Below are positions 24,704 through 37,975 of a stretch of 64,000 bases of DNA, piece after piece. The DNA lies in the NCBI GenBank assembly GCA_036244855.1, contig BQKZ01000586.1, positions 1 to 64,000 of the forward strand. Direction: 5' to 3'. Below the pieces are notes generated by a model. That model ran no database searches. It had not been told where the DNA came from and saw only the letters and a program-made list of their open reading frames with translations. Both the position numbers and the translations under genes were made by a program. The number at the start of each line of letters is the position of its first letter. The first letter of the stretch is position 1. This DNA is from Temnopleurus reevesii (Eukaryota; Echinodermata; Echinoidea; Temnopleuroida; Temnopleuridae).

Positions 24704-25660
24704 AATATGCATTGTTTCCACAAATCCCACTTTCATTGACTGTAGATAATCTTGGTTATAAGAATGAGATGACTATGCTGCTTTGGTCGATGCAATATGC
24801 ATTGTCATCTATTGGCATTGGCAGAATTGTGTATTTGATGGGGTGATGATGCTTTATCATAATTTTAGAGATGCCAACCATTCTGAAATATTTTTATTAA
24901 GGTATATGAATTCAAGGCTTTCATGACAGGTTAATTTTTTAGGGTATAGTTATTATTGTCATGTTACTCTTACTGCTGTTTTGCATTATTCACACTTTAA
25001 TTTTGACCTACGTACATGTATATTCCGGAACGGTTGGGATTTCTGCATATAGTTTGACTTCAGAGTGTTACTCCATGCTGTTCTCAAACATGTTATCTTG
25101 TACAGAGTGCGTCAAGAAAAGTCATAGGGAGTCAATGTATGGAGGAAAACATTGATCATAACGAATTTTGAGCCAATTATCTTTAGCCTTTACACAAGGC
25201 AATATGGACGATGTCTAATGATGACGTTTACATCTGACCTCTAGCGACCAATATTGAAGACTAAGTGTGAAATGTTGGATTCCTTTGCTGTCTTTAATAG
25301 TGGGGAACATCACACATGTATGTTAACCCTTGTTTTTAGTGCAATTTTCCAACATTTTCATGGCAGCCAATCAGCAAAAATATTGAACCTTGACGTCACT
25401 ACTTCCTCCATGAAATGTGCTCCAACAGCAGCATTGTTTGAGGACTCTGTATTCATGCCCATATTGGATTGGGCGTTGATCTGAGCTCTCATCATACTGC
25501 CCTCACATTGATGTACTGCCTCTGCTGTAGTTTCTGGATCTCGTTAAGACCCAATGTTGTTGGGACACCCTGTAATCATGCCCATATTGGATTGGGAGTT
25601 GATCTCGGCTCTCATCACGCTGTCCTTACATCGATGTTCTGCCTCCGATGTGGTTTATGC
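24704..25660 (+). repeat. 1.2-kb duplicated segment, copy 2
   Basis: Collinear with 23547 onward: CTTTCATTGACTGTAGATAA, the TTGTACAGAG...GTCAAGAAAAGTCATAG block, the TTTACATCTGACCTC block, and two copies of the 122-bp TGCCCATATTGGATTGGG subunit (25456 and 25579). It lacks the MITE found in copy 1. It may be a true tandem duplication or the second haplotype. Confidence 0.85.
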
Positions 25661-28600
25661 CAGAGAGATTTAGGGCTGTCTAGAGATTTGTGGGATGGTC
25701 CTTTCAAGTTCAACCACAAAGATACAGCGAGATATTAACATAATCCTGAGATGAAACTCAGAGGGATATGGAGTACGAATATGGACGTATCCATCAAATT
25801 CTGTTAGATTTTCAGTTTCATTTATGCTTATTCTAATTGTCGGAAGTGTGTCCTTTGCCGGTTGGCCAAATCTTGTGTTTTTCCTGCTGATACTACTACA
25901 CCACAAGTCATATTGCTGGCAACAGTATTTTCCGTTGACAATCAAAAAGGGCATTGACACCCTCTAAGATTATTGACCTTTTGACCAATATAGTGCCTGA
26001 TTTGTAACAGTTTCAAAAAAACGATTTTTATATAAAAATTTGATTCTGAATATCTCCTAGAAAATTTATTTTTGCATTTCATTATACCGGTTTATTTAGG
26101 CCAAAAAAGAAAATGTCGTATTGGCGTAACATTGGATTTTAAAATAGGGTCTGGCAGGCATATTATTTTTTTTTAGGTGTATGTATTTCATCTGTAATAA
26201 AAAGTTCCTTGTACTAAAAAGCTTATTTTAACTTAATAGAAAGCTATTTGAGTTTTGTGGAAAAGTTTAGTACTCACATGCATCATAATTAATAAAATCA
26301 TAATTTTTCCAAAGTCCATTCCAGTTTATCGTTCTAACATTCTCACCTATGGCATTATTGTTTTAATACTATAAGTTTTGTTATCAAGGTATAATTTGTG
26401 AAGCTATATATCATGTCATGCTTGTTTGTTTCTGTTGTAAATAAAATCATCCAACTGGAGGCAAAAAGAAAGAAAAAATTTACAAAGAAATTTGTTCTCA
26501 TAAATCTCAACGCAATAATTAATTCATGTTGTTCAATGCTCTTTTGGAGGTCGTTGCTCACTGAAAGTGGGGGGGGGGGGTGTTTTATAGGATGAAATGA
26601 CCTTATATCCTAACAGTGTGTCAAGAGGTGGGGGGATCATCATTGCACAAAATATATCTGTTATTGAAAAAAAAGTGAATTTAGTATTCTTCAACTTGTG
26701 AAATGGGATGACTAATCCAAAAGAGACTAGAAAAAAATCTCTTTCAATACATAGAATATGAGACACATTTAATACCAGTAACCTCTACAATAGCTTCATG
26801 GGACATTCCCTTGGTAATAATGTCACATTAGATATGTTTAGATTGTATGTTGATTTGATGGGTGTTCAATGCCAAATTTAAAGAGACTCCTTTGGGGCTT
26901 AGCAAGAGACTAGTGGTTGATTCTTTAATGGTGCATAGCCTTTATGACCACTTACTCATCGGAGAGTGAGAGAGCATGATACCCCTCAAAAACCTCTCCA
27001 TGTGAGGGACTGTTCAGACGTTCCATAAAATAACAAATATCAAAAACATAGATTATTTGTCTTTGGAAAATCAAATTGTAATGTTTCAGATGATTTTTTT
27101 CAGTAGCTGTTACCCACAGAGCATCACAAAACTGAAGTCAACTAAATTGAATTCAATAGGCCAAGTCCAAACAGAAAATTACAATAAACAAATAATAAAC
27201 GTAATAAATACCTTAAAATGAGGCATTTGCGACCCCGAAAAAGTGCAGCTTGTCATCTGGTCCCCCTGCTATAACTATTATTATACACGAGAATATAGAA
27301 CAATTATGAGTGGACCAAATACAATATTTGTAGTGAATTTGTATGATGAGCACACTTAAGTAGAGATAATGTGTGTTTGTGTTCTTTAAATACAATAAAC
27401 CATTTAAAAAAACTTTTTGAGGACCAATTTGAGGAAAAAAGACCAACAATGAGCAAACAAAATATAAACAAAAATGTATCCATAACATGCTGAAAGGTAA
27501 ATGGGAACTTTGAGGAATAAATAAGTAATGGCCAGGTTCAGTCAATGGTAAGGATAAAATGATAGCAGTGTCTCAAGCACTAAGCAAAGGAGATGTGTGC
27601 TCTATAAATTGGTAGTAAGCCTATCATTATTATCATCAAATCGATGATTTATCTGAGAGTATGAACAGACCCTTCAGAGCTTCGGCATGCTGAGAAACAG
27701 AAACCACCGGTATCCTGCATGCCATTAGTGATGGTCAGGTTTCGTCTCATGAAATTCATAATTCTCTCAGATTGATGTCTCCCCATGTGTCTGTTTCAGC
27801 CATGATATATAAACAAACCTAGATGGGTAGAGATGGGTGGATGACCCACAGAGTAGTACTAATTTTTGCTTGTTTATATTTCTTGGAGTATCAATGTAGA
27901 TAGAGATATACCTTTTGAAAAATTAGCATTCAGGAATAGATTCACACCATATAGTGGAGGAAATTGTGACAATAGTTTTATATTTACAGTATACATTGAT
28001 AGGTTCAACAATTTGAACAGATATAGATCCATTTAGATCTTATCTATATGTCCACATCTTCTTTAGATCATCTTTATTGGATTTTATATCATTTTTTAAA
28101 CAATAGAATCTTCCTTTTTTGTTCTCAAAACTAGTATCATATTTTTGTTTCAGGAATATATTGCAGAACAAAGTGATGTCAATAAATTTGAGGCTATTGA
28201 ATATTGCATTGATTACAGTTAAACATTCAGTACCATGTGCATCGATTAGATTGACATGTGCACTATTCAATCAGCTAAAATTTTGGATAGCTGTATTAAA
28301 GCTGAAATTTTTGTTGGGGTATTATTTTTGCTAATTTTACAACTATGATTCACTAAAATCTGCACTCATTATGATGACCATAGACTCGTGTTCAATGATA
28401 TTTCAAAATGTGAAATTAACACTAGACTTATGTCAATAAGGCTGAAACTATATGAATTTGCCAAAATTTATGTACCCTAAAAAATTTGCTTTTACAGGAT
28501 TATTATGCACATTTTTTTCTTCAGTGTAACGCAGGACTTCTGAATTGTGCTACATTCTACTTGTCCGTGGAAGATAACTTGCACTTTTCAGAAACCTGCA

Positions 28601-31291
28601 GCAATGATTTCATTGTCCAAATTATGGGGATTTCCCTGATCCAACTACATTGTACTTTCTTCAAATAAACATTATTCAAATTTCTATTGCCATGGATGTA
28701 AGTTATTTTTAAAAATTGAAACAGTTTTACAGGACCAATGATGCTATAAAACTGTAGCCTTGTTTAGTGTTTTAAGTCAATTTTACATCTCAAGATAGGC
28801 ATTGAATTGGTCAATAAATCTTTATCTTCATGAGGGTGTGTTGCTTTCCTGAATAAAAAAAGCTCTATATGATCCTACATTCATCAAAAGTGTATAAGGA
28901 TATAAATAGAACAATAACCTTTTTGATTATATTTTCAGATTTCAAGATTGCTGAAAACCATAAAACGTTATGATAATCTGTGAACAGTCCATTAAACTAG
29001 AGGAAAGAGTCAAATGAATAACACGTGTGAACTGACCAACCTAAGGAAACACATATGCTGATTGTGTACGGCAAATTTACCAATTTGAAATTGGTTCAAC
29101 GGTGAGCTAGGGTGTAATGAAAGTCAAGCTCAAAGATTAGCCTTGAGAACAGTAGATGGAGGCATATTATCACAGTATTATCTTGATATTCTAGAATGAG
29201 CGGCCCTTTTCATGATTTATCTCAATATTTGAGTAACCAAACTGCATTTCCCAATTCGAAAGACTTGTGATGTCACAGTTGACCCTTTCAATCTATCTGC
29301 AGATTCAACAAATCCCATCTTTATTGTACAAATTCAAGGTACACATTATAACTAGAGTGAGCTTCAAGGGAAGACAACAACCCCCCCCCCCCAAAAAAAG
29401 AATGCACTACTGTGTGGTCTTTTGTCACATTGCTGCAAAAATTATATAAAAATAAAAACCCATGCTGGCTCTACACAGTGTGAATTAGCGGGCCAATTCT
29501 TGAAATCGTGCTCTATGTTCCAAAATATAAGATATCTCTGGTTTGTTAATTTCGAAATTCAAACTTGGGATAATGCAGACACACTAGCTAGCTTTTCTTG
29601 AGATCTTAAGGTTTGGAATCTGATACTTACATAAAAGGAAAACAGGATTATAAAGTAACACAGGAGGATACTAGGAGCAGAAAGAAAGGAAGATACAGAA
29701 TAAAGAGTTAAAGAGATAGAGATTATCAACCAGACAGTTGCCATGGTTATTAATTGAATTTAAGTATTAATACTAATTTTAGATGGTGAATGTGATTGAA
29801 AGGGTGAAAAAAGGGCTAGCTTCACTTGCAACATGCTTGTTTTCATGGATGCGTTAAACACAGGGAATTCAACATGGACCAAAGTAATTTTTTTGATGTG
29901 TGTGACGATCAAATCTTGAGACCTTTATTTGCACACAGCAGTTGCGAGTCAAAACTTTTTGAAGAGCCTCAAATTGGAAAATTAAAATTTTAAAAACCAT
30001 ACTAATTATGTATGTTTAAAGCTACTGTGGCATGTATTCATACATAACTTGGAAGTATCACTACTAGACAGTTTATATTGAAGAAATAACTTTCAACTTT
30101 CATTTTCTAGAAACCTTTATGCTAAAAAAAGCTATGCTTCTTTGAAGAGAGGGGAAACTTTTTTTGTTATGTATAATCATCAAGGCTGTGCTCTATCATG
30201 TGGTGACCTGTGCATAAACATGATTCATATTGGATCAATGCGATCATTGCGATTTATCAGAACCATCACATCTAAAATCTAGCTCATTTCTTACCAAAAT
30301 ATCCAATCCACATAGACCTACTATTGGCACAACGCTGCTTCGGACAGCAGAGGGTTAACAAGTCAATATAGATTAGTATAATAACTTCTAAATCAAATAC
30401 TGTATATGATTTCCTTTCTTTAACATGTTTAATACCATGCATTTCCTGAATTTAGAGTCTGTAATTCATAGTCTAGGTCACTTTGCTTTAAGTATATTTT
30501 AGATTTGTAGATGTTTGATTTTGTTATTTTTCCTGCATGTCTGCTGATGTATTATAGATAGTAATATGTTTTTTATAGGAAGGAAAGGGGATTATATAGG
30601 ATGATACAATAGGAAATATGACAACAAGATACAGAGAGTGAGAGATACAGAAAGAAGTAGAAAAAGGGAGTTTGAAAGAAATTAGAATGTAGGAAGGGAA
30701 ATCAGATATTCAGATTTCATGTTGTTGTAGTGGCAACAAATATTCTGAATGATAACCATTTTGCAATTCAAATAGAAGGCACTAACGGAGTATACATACA
30801 ATATGCACAATTTTATTTGTTTGAGTAGGTAGAGGATATACATGTATAATAGTAAATAATTTTTATGATGATATTTAATGAACATGAAGTTTATAAATCA
30901 GGAAAAGCTGAGAGCAAATATAGCCTATTTGTTGAAATCACTTGATTTGAATTACAAATTTATATATTTTTGTAGTTCAAATAATTCTATCATAGTTACC
31001 AGTAATTTCTCACAGTCCACTCTAAATTTCACATACTATACCTGCAATCAACTCATATTGCTATTTCAACCCACTTAACATTTTCCCAATGAGACTAATT
31101 ATTATTTCTGCAATGATACTTGCTGACAAGACACAAGGTAATGGGATTTGTGCGTGTATGCTTTTGAAAGCGCTTTGATGTATGTACTCAGTCTAACCTA
31201 TTAGTTTAATAGAGACGCAAACAAAGTAAATGTGTAATGGAGGGTTGTTCTTGTTAATGTTTGACAATTCGGTATACAGAACAGTAGCAGT
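25661..31291. other. Intergenic, nothing firm
   Basis: Long AT-rich stretch without a gene I can support. A 96-codon minus-strand frame at 25670-25960 has a balanced, cysteine-containing composition but matches no family I know. G run at about 26570-26580 and C run at 29382-29392. The 27541-27640 stretch (GTGCTCTATAAATT then ATTATTATCATC) vaguely resembles a SINE 3' end. Confidence 0.4.
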
Positions 31292-31410
31292 AAGAGAGGA
31301 AAAAGAGAGGGGGATAAGAAGACAGAGAGAGGGAGAGAGAGAGAGAGAGAGAGAGGGGGGGAGGGAAAGGGGGGGGGGGGAGAGAAAAAGGAAGGAAAGA
31401 GAGGCTACAT
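31292..31410. repeat. GA-rich microsatellite tract
   Basis: (GA)n with AGAGGGAG variants and G runs (about 31368-31380). The Arg/Glu-rich frame across it is an artefact of composition. Confidence 0.9.
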
Positions 31411-32915
31411 AGATACATGTTTGTATTTGCTATGGAATGGGGTGTCGGGGCAAGTAGGGATAGATCTTTAAATGGGCATGTGCGGTGGGGAGGGGCGCAC
31501 TGATGGATTTACAAGCAAAAATTAAAAGGAATTTAACTTCAAACAGAGGCTAAAGGAGGCTGTCGATGTCCTGATGAGCAAAAAGAAAGATCATTAATTT
31601 TAAATATAAATGTTTAAATGTTAGTTGATGAATAATGAGGGAAGGGGGGGGGAGTTATAGCCCGTGTGTGCCTCTCTCGAGCTTTGAGGTCCCGAATAAA
31701 TCATAAATCTGCCTATAAGCACCTATGGGGTGAAGTTGACTAATAGAAATGTAAAGATTGATAGAGAGACAGAGAGATAGATAGAAATGGTGAATGTTGG
31801 GGAAAGCGATTGATAGAGATATAATTTGTTTTGTCTATGTATGCGTGTATGAGAAGAGAGAGGAGATACTTTATATGAGCGGGATAGAAACAAAGACATT
31901 AGGCATTTTAGATGAGAGATGATGGGAAATAGATAGAGGGTGAAAGAGCATGAAAGTAGGATAGATGTTGCCTAATGGTGTGTAATGAATATGAACCATG
32001 ATGAAGGGTTTGATGAATGATCACTGTATCATATAGAGAACACATCACTTACTGCCCCATCTATCATGTGGGGCTCTGGCCTCATTATGTTACACTGCAA
32101 TTATAGAGTGAGTAATGAATGAAGAGTTAATGAAACAAAAGGGTGATTAAAGATATCCAGATTTTATACACAATGTGTTTAAATACATTACAAAGAAACT
32201 TGAATTCTAAGCAGTGACATTATTTCAGGTTCAAATTCCTGGAGATTTAAATCTGACAAAATTTATCTTTGTGGATTATCTTTTGGTGTGGGGAATGGTA
32301 TTTTGATGAGAGACTTCAACATTTCAATTTATCATTCTTTATAAACTTCATTGAGCTTGAAAGTGTAGATAAAACATGAAATTCAAATTGTGCTTTTAAG
32401 CATGGGCTCATATTTAGGTCTACATCTAAATTGTAAAAAGACAAAAAATCACCAAAACAAGCTTCAAACGTTTCCCAGAAATCATGGGAATGAAAATTTC
32501 CATATGATTTTAAGATGGGACGATATTGAGCATGATGTTAATACAACATCCTCTTCTCAATGTTACATTCTGATTCAGATTTACAATTCTTGCTTTGAGG
32601 AATTATAAATATGATCAGTCTATTTGAAAACCAAGAAATCTAATCTCTGAACCCACGCATATTTTTTTCTCAAACATGCCTGCCATCGATTTCCAAGACA
32701 ATTTTGTGGTGCATTTTGATGAGGAATTACCACTTTCATTCATTGATTGATGCACACCGATGTGACTTCTTGTTGCATTCGTGATCATCCTAGGATTAGA
32801 CTAGGATGAGAATATTGATAAGGGGCACACAGAGGGTTTCCCCCTGTGCCTTTCGTCGGCAGTTGATTGGAAACTGTAGAGGATAGATGTGCTGTTTAAG
32901 TCTGGATTGCTGGTT
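31411..32915. other. Intergenic, nothing recognised
   Basis: Purine-rich near 31730-31960 (AGATAGA words), otherwise unremarkable. No supported gene. Confidence 0.4.
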
Positions 32916-33042
32916 GTGGTTCATAAAGCTGTGTGTAGGCTGTCTATAGGTCTACGCATAAATCTGGGAACAACTGGTAACCCTTTCTCGCACTCAATGA
33001 TAATCCTTGGCGCTGAATCACACCAAACAAAGGGTAACCTGG
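32916..33042 (+). mobile_element. Truncated GTTTCATAAAGCTG MITE
   Basis: First, 3'-truncated copy of the element that follows. It has the same order of words (TTCATAAAGCTGTG, TCTACGCA, CTGGGAACAACTGGTAACCC, CTCGCACTCAATGAT, GCGCTGAATC) and is offset by 117 bp. Confidence 0.75.
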
Positions 33043-33213
33043 GTTGTGTTTCATTTAACTGCGTAGATCTACGCACGACTCTGGGAACAACTGGTAACCC
33101 TTTCTCGCACTCAATGATATAACCCCTTGCGCTGAATCGCACCGAAGAAAGTGTCGCCAGTCGTTCGTAGAGTCATGCATACATGTAGATCTACGCACAG
33201 CTTTATGAAACAT
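33043..33213 (+). mobile_element. GTTTCATAAAGCTG MITE, full copy
   Basis: About 170 bp with long imperfect inverted ends: GTTTCATTTAACTGCGTAGA on the left, against the complement of GTTTCATAAAGCTGTGCGTA on the right. Similarity extends inward about 45-50 bp to GAACAACTGG/GAACGACTGG. The interior repeats the preceding truncated copy. No coding capacity. Confidence 0.78.
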
Positions 33214-33419
33214 ACCCAGGTATTTACCTTGTTTCACATGCCAACAATTATTGCATTCAGTAAGATTTGTTGATATCAAAGCAGAAAATTAGCATTTCTC
33301 AATGGAAAGTATGAGTTTGACAAAAATATTGGTATTACAATATTACATGCATTTTCTTAAGTTTTTAGTGTAAGAATTTTACCTCTGTTTTGCATACAAA
33401 TTAATATTTTATCATCCTA

Positions 33420-34075
33420 AGAGTAAGATGATTTTATCTTGAACTTTTAGTGGGCATTTAGGATGTTAGAGTTATCTTGAGACTCCAATGTTTGCTCCAC
33501 CTTAAATTCAAATGGTTGAGAGATTGATATCTACTCTAGATAATTTTTCTCATAATAACCTATGATTTCCTCAATTGAGGATTGATAAATTTAATCTTGA
33601 AATTTGACAGCAGTTTATCATATAAATGTCATCTTGAGATACAGATATGATGTTACTCCTCAAAATTGAATTTGATGAGAGTTTGATATCCACCCTAGAT
33701 GAACAATTCATATAAGGACCTACATAGTTTCATTAATTTATGTTTTCAAGTATGTTCATCAAGAAGTGATATATTTTATTTTGAAATGTTGGTGAGCATA
33801 TCATGTAAAAGTTGTTTTGAGAACCAAAAATGATGTTGGACCTGGAACTCTAATGCTTGAGAGGTCGATATCTACTTTAGATGTACATTTCACACACGCA
33901 ATTTCATCAATTTAGAATTTCATCAATCCAGAAGATAATAAATTTTGAAATGTTGTCAAGTATAGCATGCACGTTTTTTTTGTAGATCTAACTACTAGTA
34001 GGATATTGCACACGAATGTAGTGATTGAGAGGTCAATATCTACTGTAGATGTACATTTTATATAAATCACACTAA
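33420..34075. repeat. Diverged tandem array, about 170 bp unit
   Basis: Four weakly conserved units. The landmark GAGAGGTCGATATCTACT with TAGATGTACATT recurs at 33518, 33677, 33859 and 34027 (spacings 159, 182, 168). A second landmark, a TTTTGAAATGTTG-type word, sits between them. Identity is low, so the array is old. Confidence 0.75.
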
Positions 34076-34462
34076 ACTTTAATGCATAGATTTCAATGTC
34101 CTCAAAATAAGACAGGATATTGGCTATCCAATGTTTTCCTTGAACCATTAGTCTAGTTATTGATAGTGGGAAGTAATTCCCTTGTCTGCTACAGATAGAA
34201 AGGATATAATTTGAGGAGACATTATGTACCACGTTATAACAGACTAATGGGTAAAATCTATGCATGAGTACATATCTTCATGCATAGAAATGAGATTTGC
34301 TCATTAATAGAAGGATGTGCTGTTCACATCCGTCCATATGGAGTCAAGATTGACTCTGTTATTGTTGTGAACAGGTATCGAAATTGTTTATTAAGTGTGA
34401 TTTGGTCCTTCTTGTCGTTGGCAAAAGCTTATTGCTATGGATCAATGTTCATACTACACTAA

Positions 34463-34627
34463 GGTTGTGTTGTTAAAAAGTTGCAATTGATTGCATTGCA
34501 AACTGTAAAGCGCATTTTCATTCGCACACGGTATGCTTTTAACAAAATGCACGTGAAACAATGATTTTGATTGATGCGTTTTGATCAACTGCAACTCGTG
34601 ATCAATTGCACCTTTTGAACAACACCC
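34463..34627. mobile_element. MITE family B, copy 1
   Basis: About 165 bp. The left end GGTTGTGTTGTTAAAAAGTT pairs with the right end, whose complement reads GGGTGTTGTTCAAAAGGTGC. Shares GCGCATTTTCATT, GCACACGGTATG and GATCAACTGCAACT with 40999. CTAA stands on both sides, a possible 4-bp target duplication. Confidence 0.7.
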
Positions 34628-34636
34628 CTAACGTGA

Positions 34637-34800
34637 TGTTGCTAGAAAGATTTGATCAATTACAAATCAGCTGAAAATCAGTTTCGAATTGAAACATTTG
34701 CGCAGGTATGGTCTATGCTTCTGTCCAGACAGTATGCATACAATGATGAATTTAACTGGCATGTGCCGATCAACTGCAAACTTAATTTCCAGCAACACCC
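34637..34800. mobile_element. MITE family B, copy 2
   Basis: About 164 bp directly after copy 1. The left end TGTTGCTAGAAAGATTTGAT matches the complement of the right end, GGGTGTTGCTGGAAATTAAG. Shares CATGTGCCGATCAACTGCAA with the 40999 copy. It is more diverged from copy 1 than from the 40999 copy, so the pair is not a simple tandem duplication. Confidence 0.65.
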
Positions 34801-34935
34801 CTTAAGACAGTTCCTATCAATCATGCATGAGCTTTGTGGGTCAACATGATGACTCTTATGGTTAAAATTTATACCTTTATAATGGCCTGTATCCTAAATG
34901 TCTTATCATTAGTATTTACCAGTATGAAATATCTT

Positions 34936-35007
34936 TTTAACTCATTGGCAACTAAATAGTAAAGTTCCAAAAGGTTTTGTACATGGACCAGGCTATAATG
35001 AGTTAAA
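34936..35007. repeat. 72-bp foldback element, TTTAACTCATT ends
   Basis: Perfect 11-bp inverted ends TTTAACTCATT / AATGAGTTAAA around a 50-bp core containing GGACCAGG. Same architecture as the foldback core of the 150-bp satellite. Confidence 0.6.
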
Positions 35008-37030
35008 CGTTTAAGAATCCTTTTTATCTTGTGCTGCCATTACGAGTACATACATCGAGAGTAAAGGACTTTTTATTGGCTTTTTAGAATAGAAGCCTAA
35101 TGAAAGTTCTTCAACAATTTCCTTCCTGGAATCATTCTTAATCATCCCTTTGTTTCTTCCTGTGTGTATTTCTCAGCTGCTGAATCGGTTTGAAGATGTG
35201 GCAAAGTGCCAACATTATTTTACATTACATAACGAAGGACCTTGAAAATAATAAGAATCATTAAGAGCACCTAAGGGTCTTTTGGCGGCATGCGCAGTGT
35301 AATAGGGGTGAAGAAAAGTGCATCAATTAAATTAATTTACCACCAGCGCTATCAGACAAAGGTTTCATTTTGCATGACGCATTTCTTTCACCATCAATTT
35401 ATTGAGCTTGGAGTAAAATTGTGTGGATGGACAGAAATATTACTAAATAAATCTTGGTTTTAGACCAAATATATCATTGGATGTTTTTTTTCCCTCGTCT
35501 GTAGCAATAATTTTGTTTATAAATGTACAATGCATTGTGTGAATTTTCATCAAAAGGTTTTCTTGAATTTCCAAATAAGATTGAAAGCAATGATTCTAAA
35601 GTAATTATCTCAGAATATCCTGGGGTATGAAATTGTATTTGAAAGGAGTAGAGAAAGTTGAAACAATATTGTGATATAAACATTGCAAAAATAAACAATG
35701 AAACAAATTGTTTAAACATAATGATATATAGTTTTTTTTTAAGATATAGTTTTAGCAGGTTGAAATCCTTTGAGGGCAATTGAATGATTAATAGTTCCTG
35801 TTTAATCCAAAAGGAAATACTTCTCACCTCGCTAGTGTCAGACTAAGTACAACATGGCAGATGGCCATTGCTTAGTAATTGGCAACTTTCTCATTTGGGT
35901 GCATCCTTTAATTCCCATTTGCATCAGCCAAGTACTCTTGGGCCGATGTTCAACAAGTTTTAAAACATTGGTAAATAACAGAAAGACCTGATTCATATTT
36001 TCATGATTAATTTTGAAATAATGATTAGGGGAATTTGGAACTTTATTCCTCAGTTGAAATTAAGGAATCAAAATATTGGTATGTCACCTCTAGCTGCAGG
36101 TTAATGTAGAGTAATGCGATGGCTTATTCTTTGACATTTTAAATACCTTGCTCTAATTCACGTCATTCTGGTGAGATGATAATTTTGACATTCAAAGCAT
36201 GTTTCAGTTAGATTAGACTCCCTGCAGTGACAAACTTTGGTATTAAAATGACTTTTAAATAATGTTTACATTGCAATTAAAAGAGTAATGATTATTTTCA
36301 TCAAAACATTGTAAGTCTTGTCAAATCTAGTATGATACTTTTTGTAAGAAAGTTTATAAAGAAGCGCTATTTGGATCTTTAACAATTTATACAAGTTTTC
36401 ATGACGAATGGGCATGTATTTTTTGTATTCCTTTTATGAGAAGGTTGATCTACGCAAAAATATTTAGAGTATTAAAATCCGTTGGAATAAAGATGAAAGC
36501 TTTTCTCGATATCATTAAAAATCTGTACATGAGGAAAGCAAAAAAAATTCTTTAAGATAGTGTTTTCAAAAGTATGACACATCAAATATATGGCCAATCA
36601 TCACTAATTTCATTGACCCTTTTACTTTTTTTGTAATGTCATAATCATAAAGTCTTGCAAAATATTTTATGTGATGAGGATATTCTTTTGGAGGAAGCCA
36701 TGTAGTTCGGATTAAGGGTGGGATGCTGCCATACTTGGCGGATGAACCATCATGGGAAATTGTACATTTCCTGAGAATAAGCAAAAAGTAGTTCAAATCA
36801 TTACCCTTGACAAAGGCCACAGAGTACAAGTACCTTTGAGAGATATATTATGACGTTTCCTTGGATATCAAGGGGACATGGAATCTTGTCAAGCTGACAC
36901 CAAAGCAATATACTTAGAGCCGTTATGCAATTGTTTTTACTATAATTTTTAATCGAACAAGTTAAAATCTTGATTGTAATTGTGATGGAACCGTCAATAG
37001 AATAACATTACGAATGGAAAAAAATCCCAT
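35008..37030. other. Intergenic, nothing recognised
   Basis: No supported gene. Two minus-strand frames (35474-35827 and 36566-36829) have low-complexity or unremarkable composition and no recognisable domain. Confidence 0.4.
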
Positions 37031-37039
37031 AGTATTTTA

Positions 37040-37140
37040 TCTATTTATTCATTTATTTATTGATATATCCATCCATATAAAAAACAACTGGTCAGCTGGT
37101 CAGTTTTTTTATACCAATAAATGAATAAACAAATAAACCT
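37040..37140. repeat. Imperfect 100-bp hairpin
   Basis: TTTATTCATTTATTTATTG on the left is complementary to CAATAAATGAATAAACAAAT on the right. An inner AAAAAAC...GTTTTTTT pairing surrounds a GGTCAGCTGGTCAG centre. Confidence 0.55.
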
Positions 37141-37440
37141 TAAAGCGATAGACCAGTTTTGGGAGGAGGGCGCTTCAGATATTTAACTAGTTTGCGAGCT
37201 GCAGTAAAATTATTACCATAATGCAGTTTTTAATAGTAAATTAGAGCATGTTCATAATTTGTTTGAATGAAATCGACCTAGAAATAGCTTAATTATCGCA
37301 AAATAAAAAATCATGCTGCGGTCGTAACATGCTTCACGTAGAAAATGAACGCGAACTCACACACCACCGATCGCACCGCCCATTTCAGGCCGACGCTTCG
37401 CCGGTGCAAGAGCACTTAGCACACCGTAGGAATAATGACT
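37139..37440 (+). repeat. Dispersed repeat D, copy 1
   Basis: About 300 bp sharing, in order, CAGTTTTGGGAG, GAGCTGCAGTAAAA, ATCGACCTAGA, ATGGCTTA-type and TATCGCAAAA words with 42528-42830. It begins CTTAAAG, and the complement of the sequence at 38335-38349 also begins CTTAAAGACGG, so this may be the left part of a 1.2-kb element. Confidence 0.6.
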
Positions 37441-37757
37441 GATTGATGTGTTCGACGTAAAATACACAGAATACGAGCAAAACGTACTCCTAATATCCTA
37501 CACAGATATATTTAGGCATGTAAAGCAACTTGTGAATACATCAGCTCGTTTAACATCACTTTCTGCATCCCGGTCATTACAAATCTATACTTTTAATCAA
37601 ATTTACTCTTCAGATTTCTCTATTTGTCTTGATGTTCTCTAGGAAATCAGGTGTTACAATGGAAGTAGTACAAGAGATAGAAATAACCCATATCTGATGA
37701 GATGAAAGATCCACCAGCAGAGGTAAACTATCATCAGTATTTTATTTAATTTCATTT

Positions 37758-37936
37758 AAAACTAGATTTCATCTATTTCTGTAAAAAATTAAATTGAACG
37801 CCAATTCAATGCTCCTTTCGATTGCTATTCAAATTGGAACCGGCTTGTGAGCATTACCCACACAATTCAATACATGGCGTACGGATCTCTTGACCTATTA
37901 CCCACTTATTTCATAGAAATAGTTTCCCTTCTGTTC
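37758..37936 (+). mobile_element. MITE family A, copy 4 (degenerate)
   Basis: The core is clear (TTGAACGCCAATTCAATGCT, ATTGGAACCGGCTTGTG, ACGGATCT...CCCACTTATTTC) but both ends are eroded. It lies inside the 37139-38349 mosaic, so it may have inserted into that element. Confidence 0.75.
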
Positions 37937-37975
37937 TTATGATTAATTTTTAAAGTCCCACTTATTTAAAGTCAG

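Noticed and set aside
25670..25960. 96-codon minus-strand frame with cysteines, as a possible exon
   Set aside because: Protein-like by eye, but no domain, neighbouring exons or clear splice partners; mentioned only within the intergenic entry.
31230..31412. Arg/Glu-rich 60-codon frame
   Set aside because: Low-complexity (GA)n translation, not a protein.
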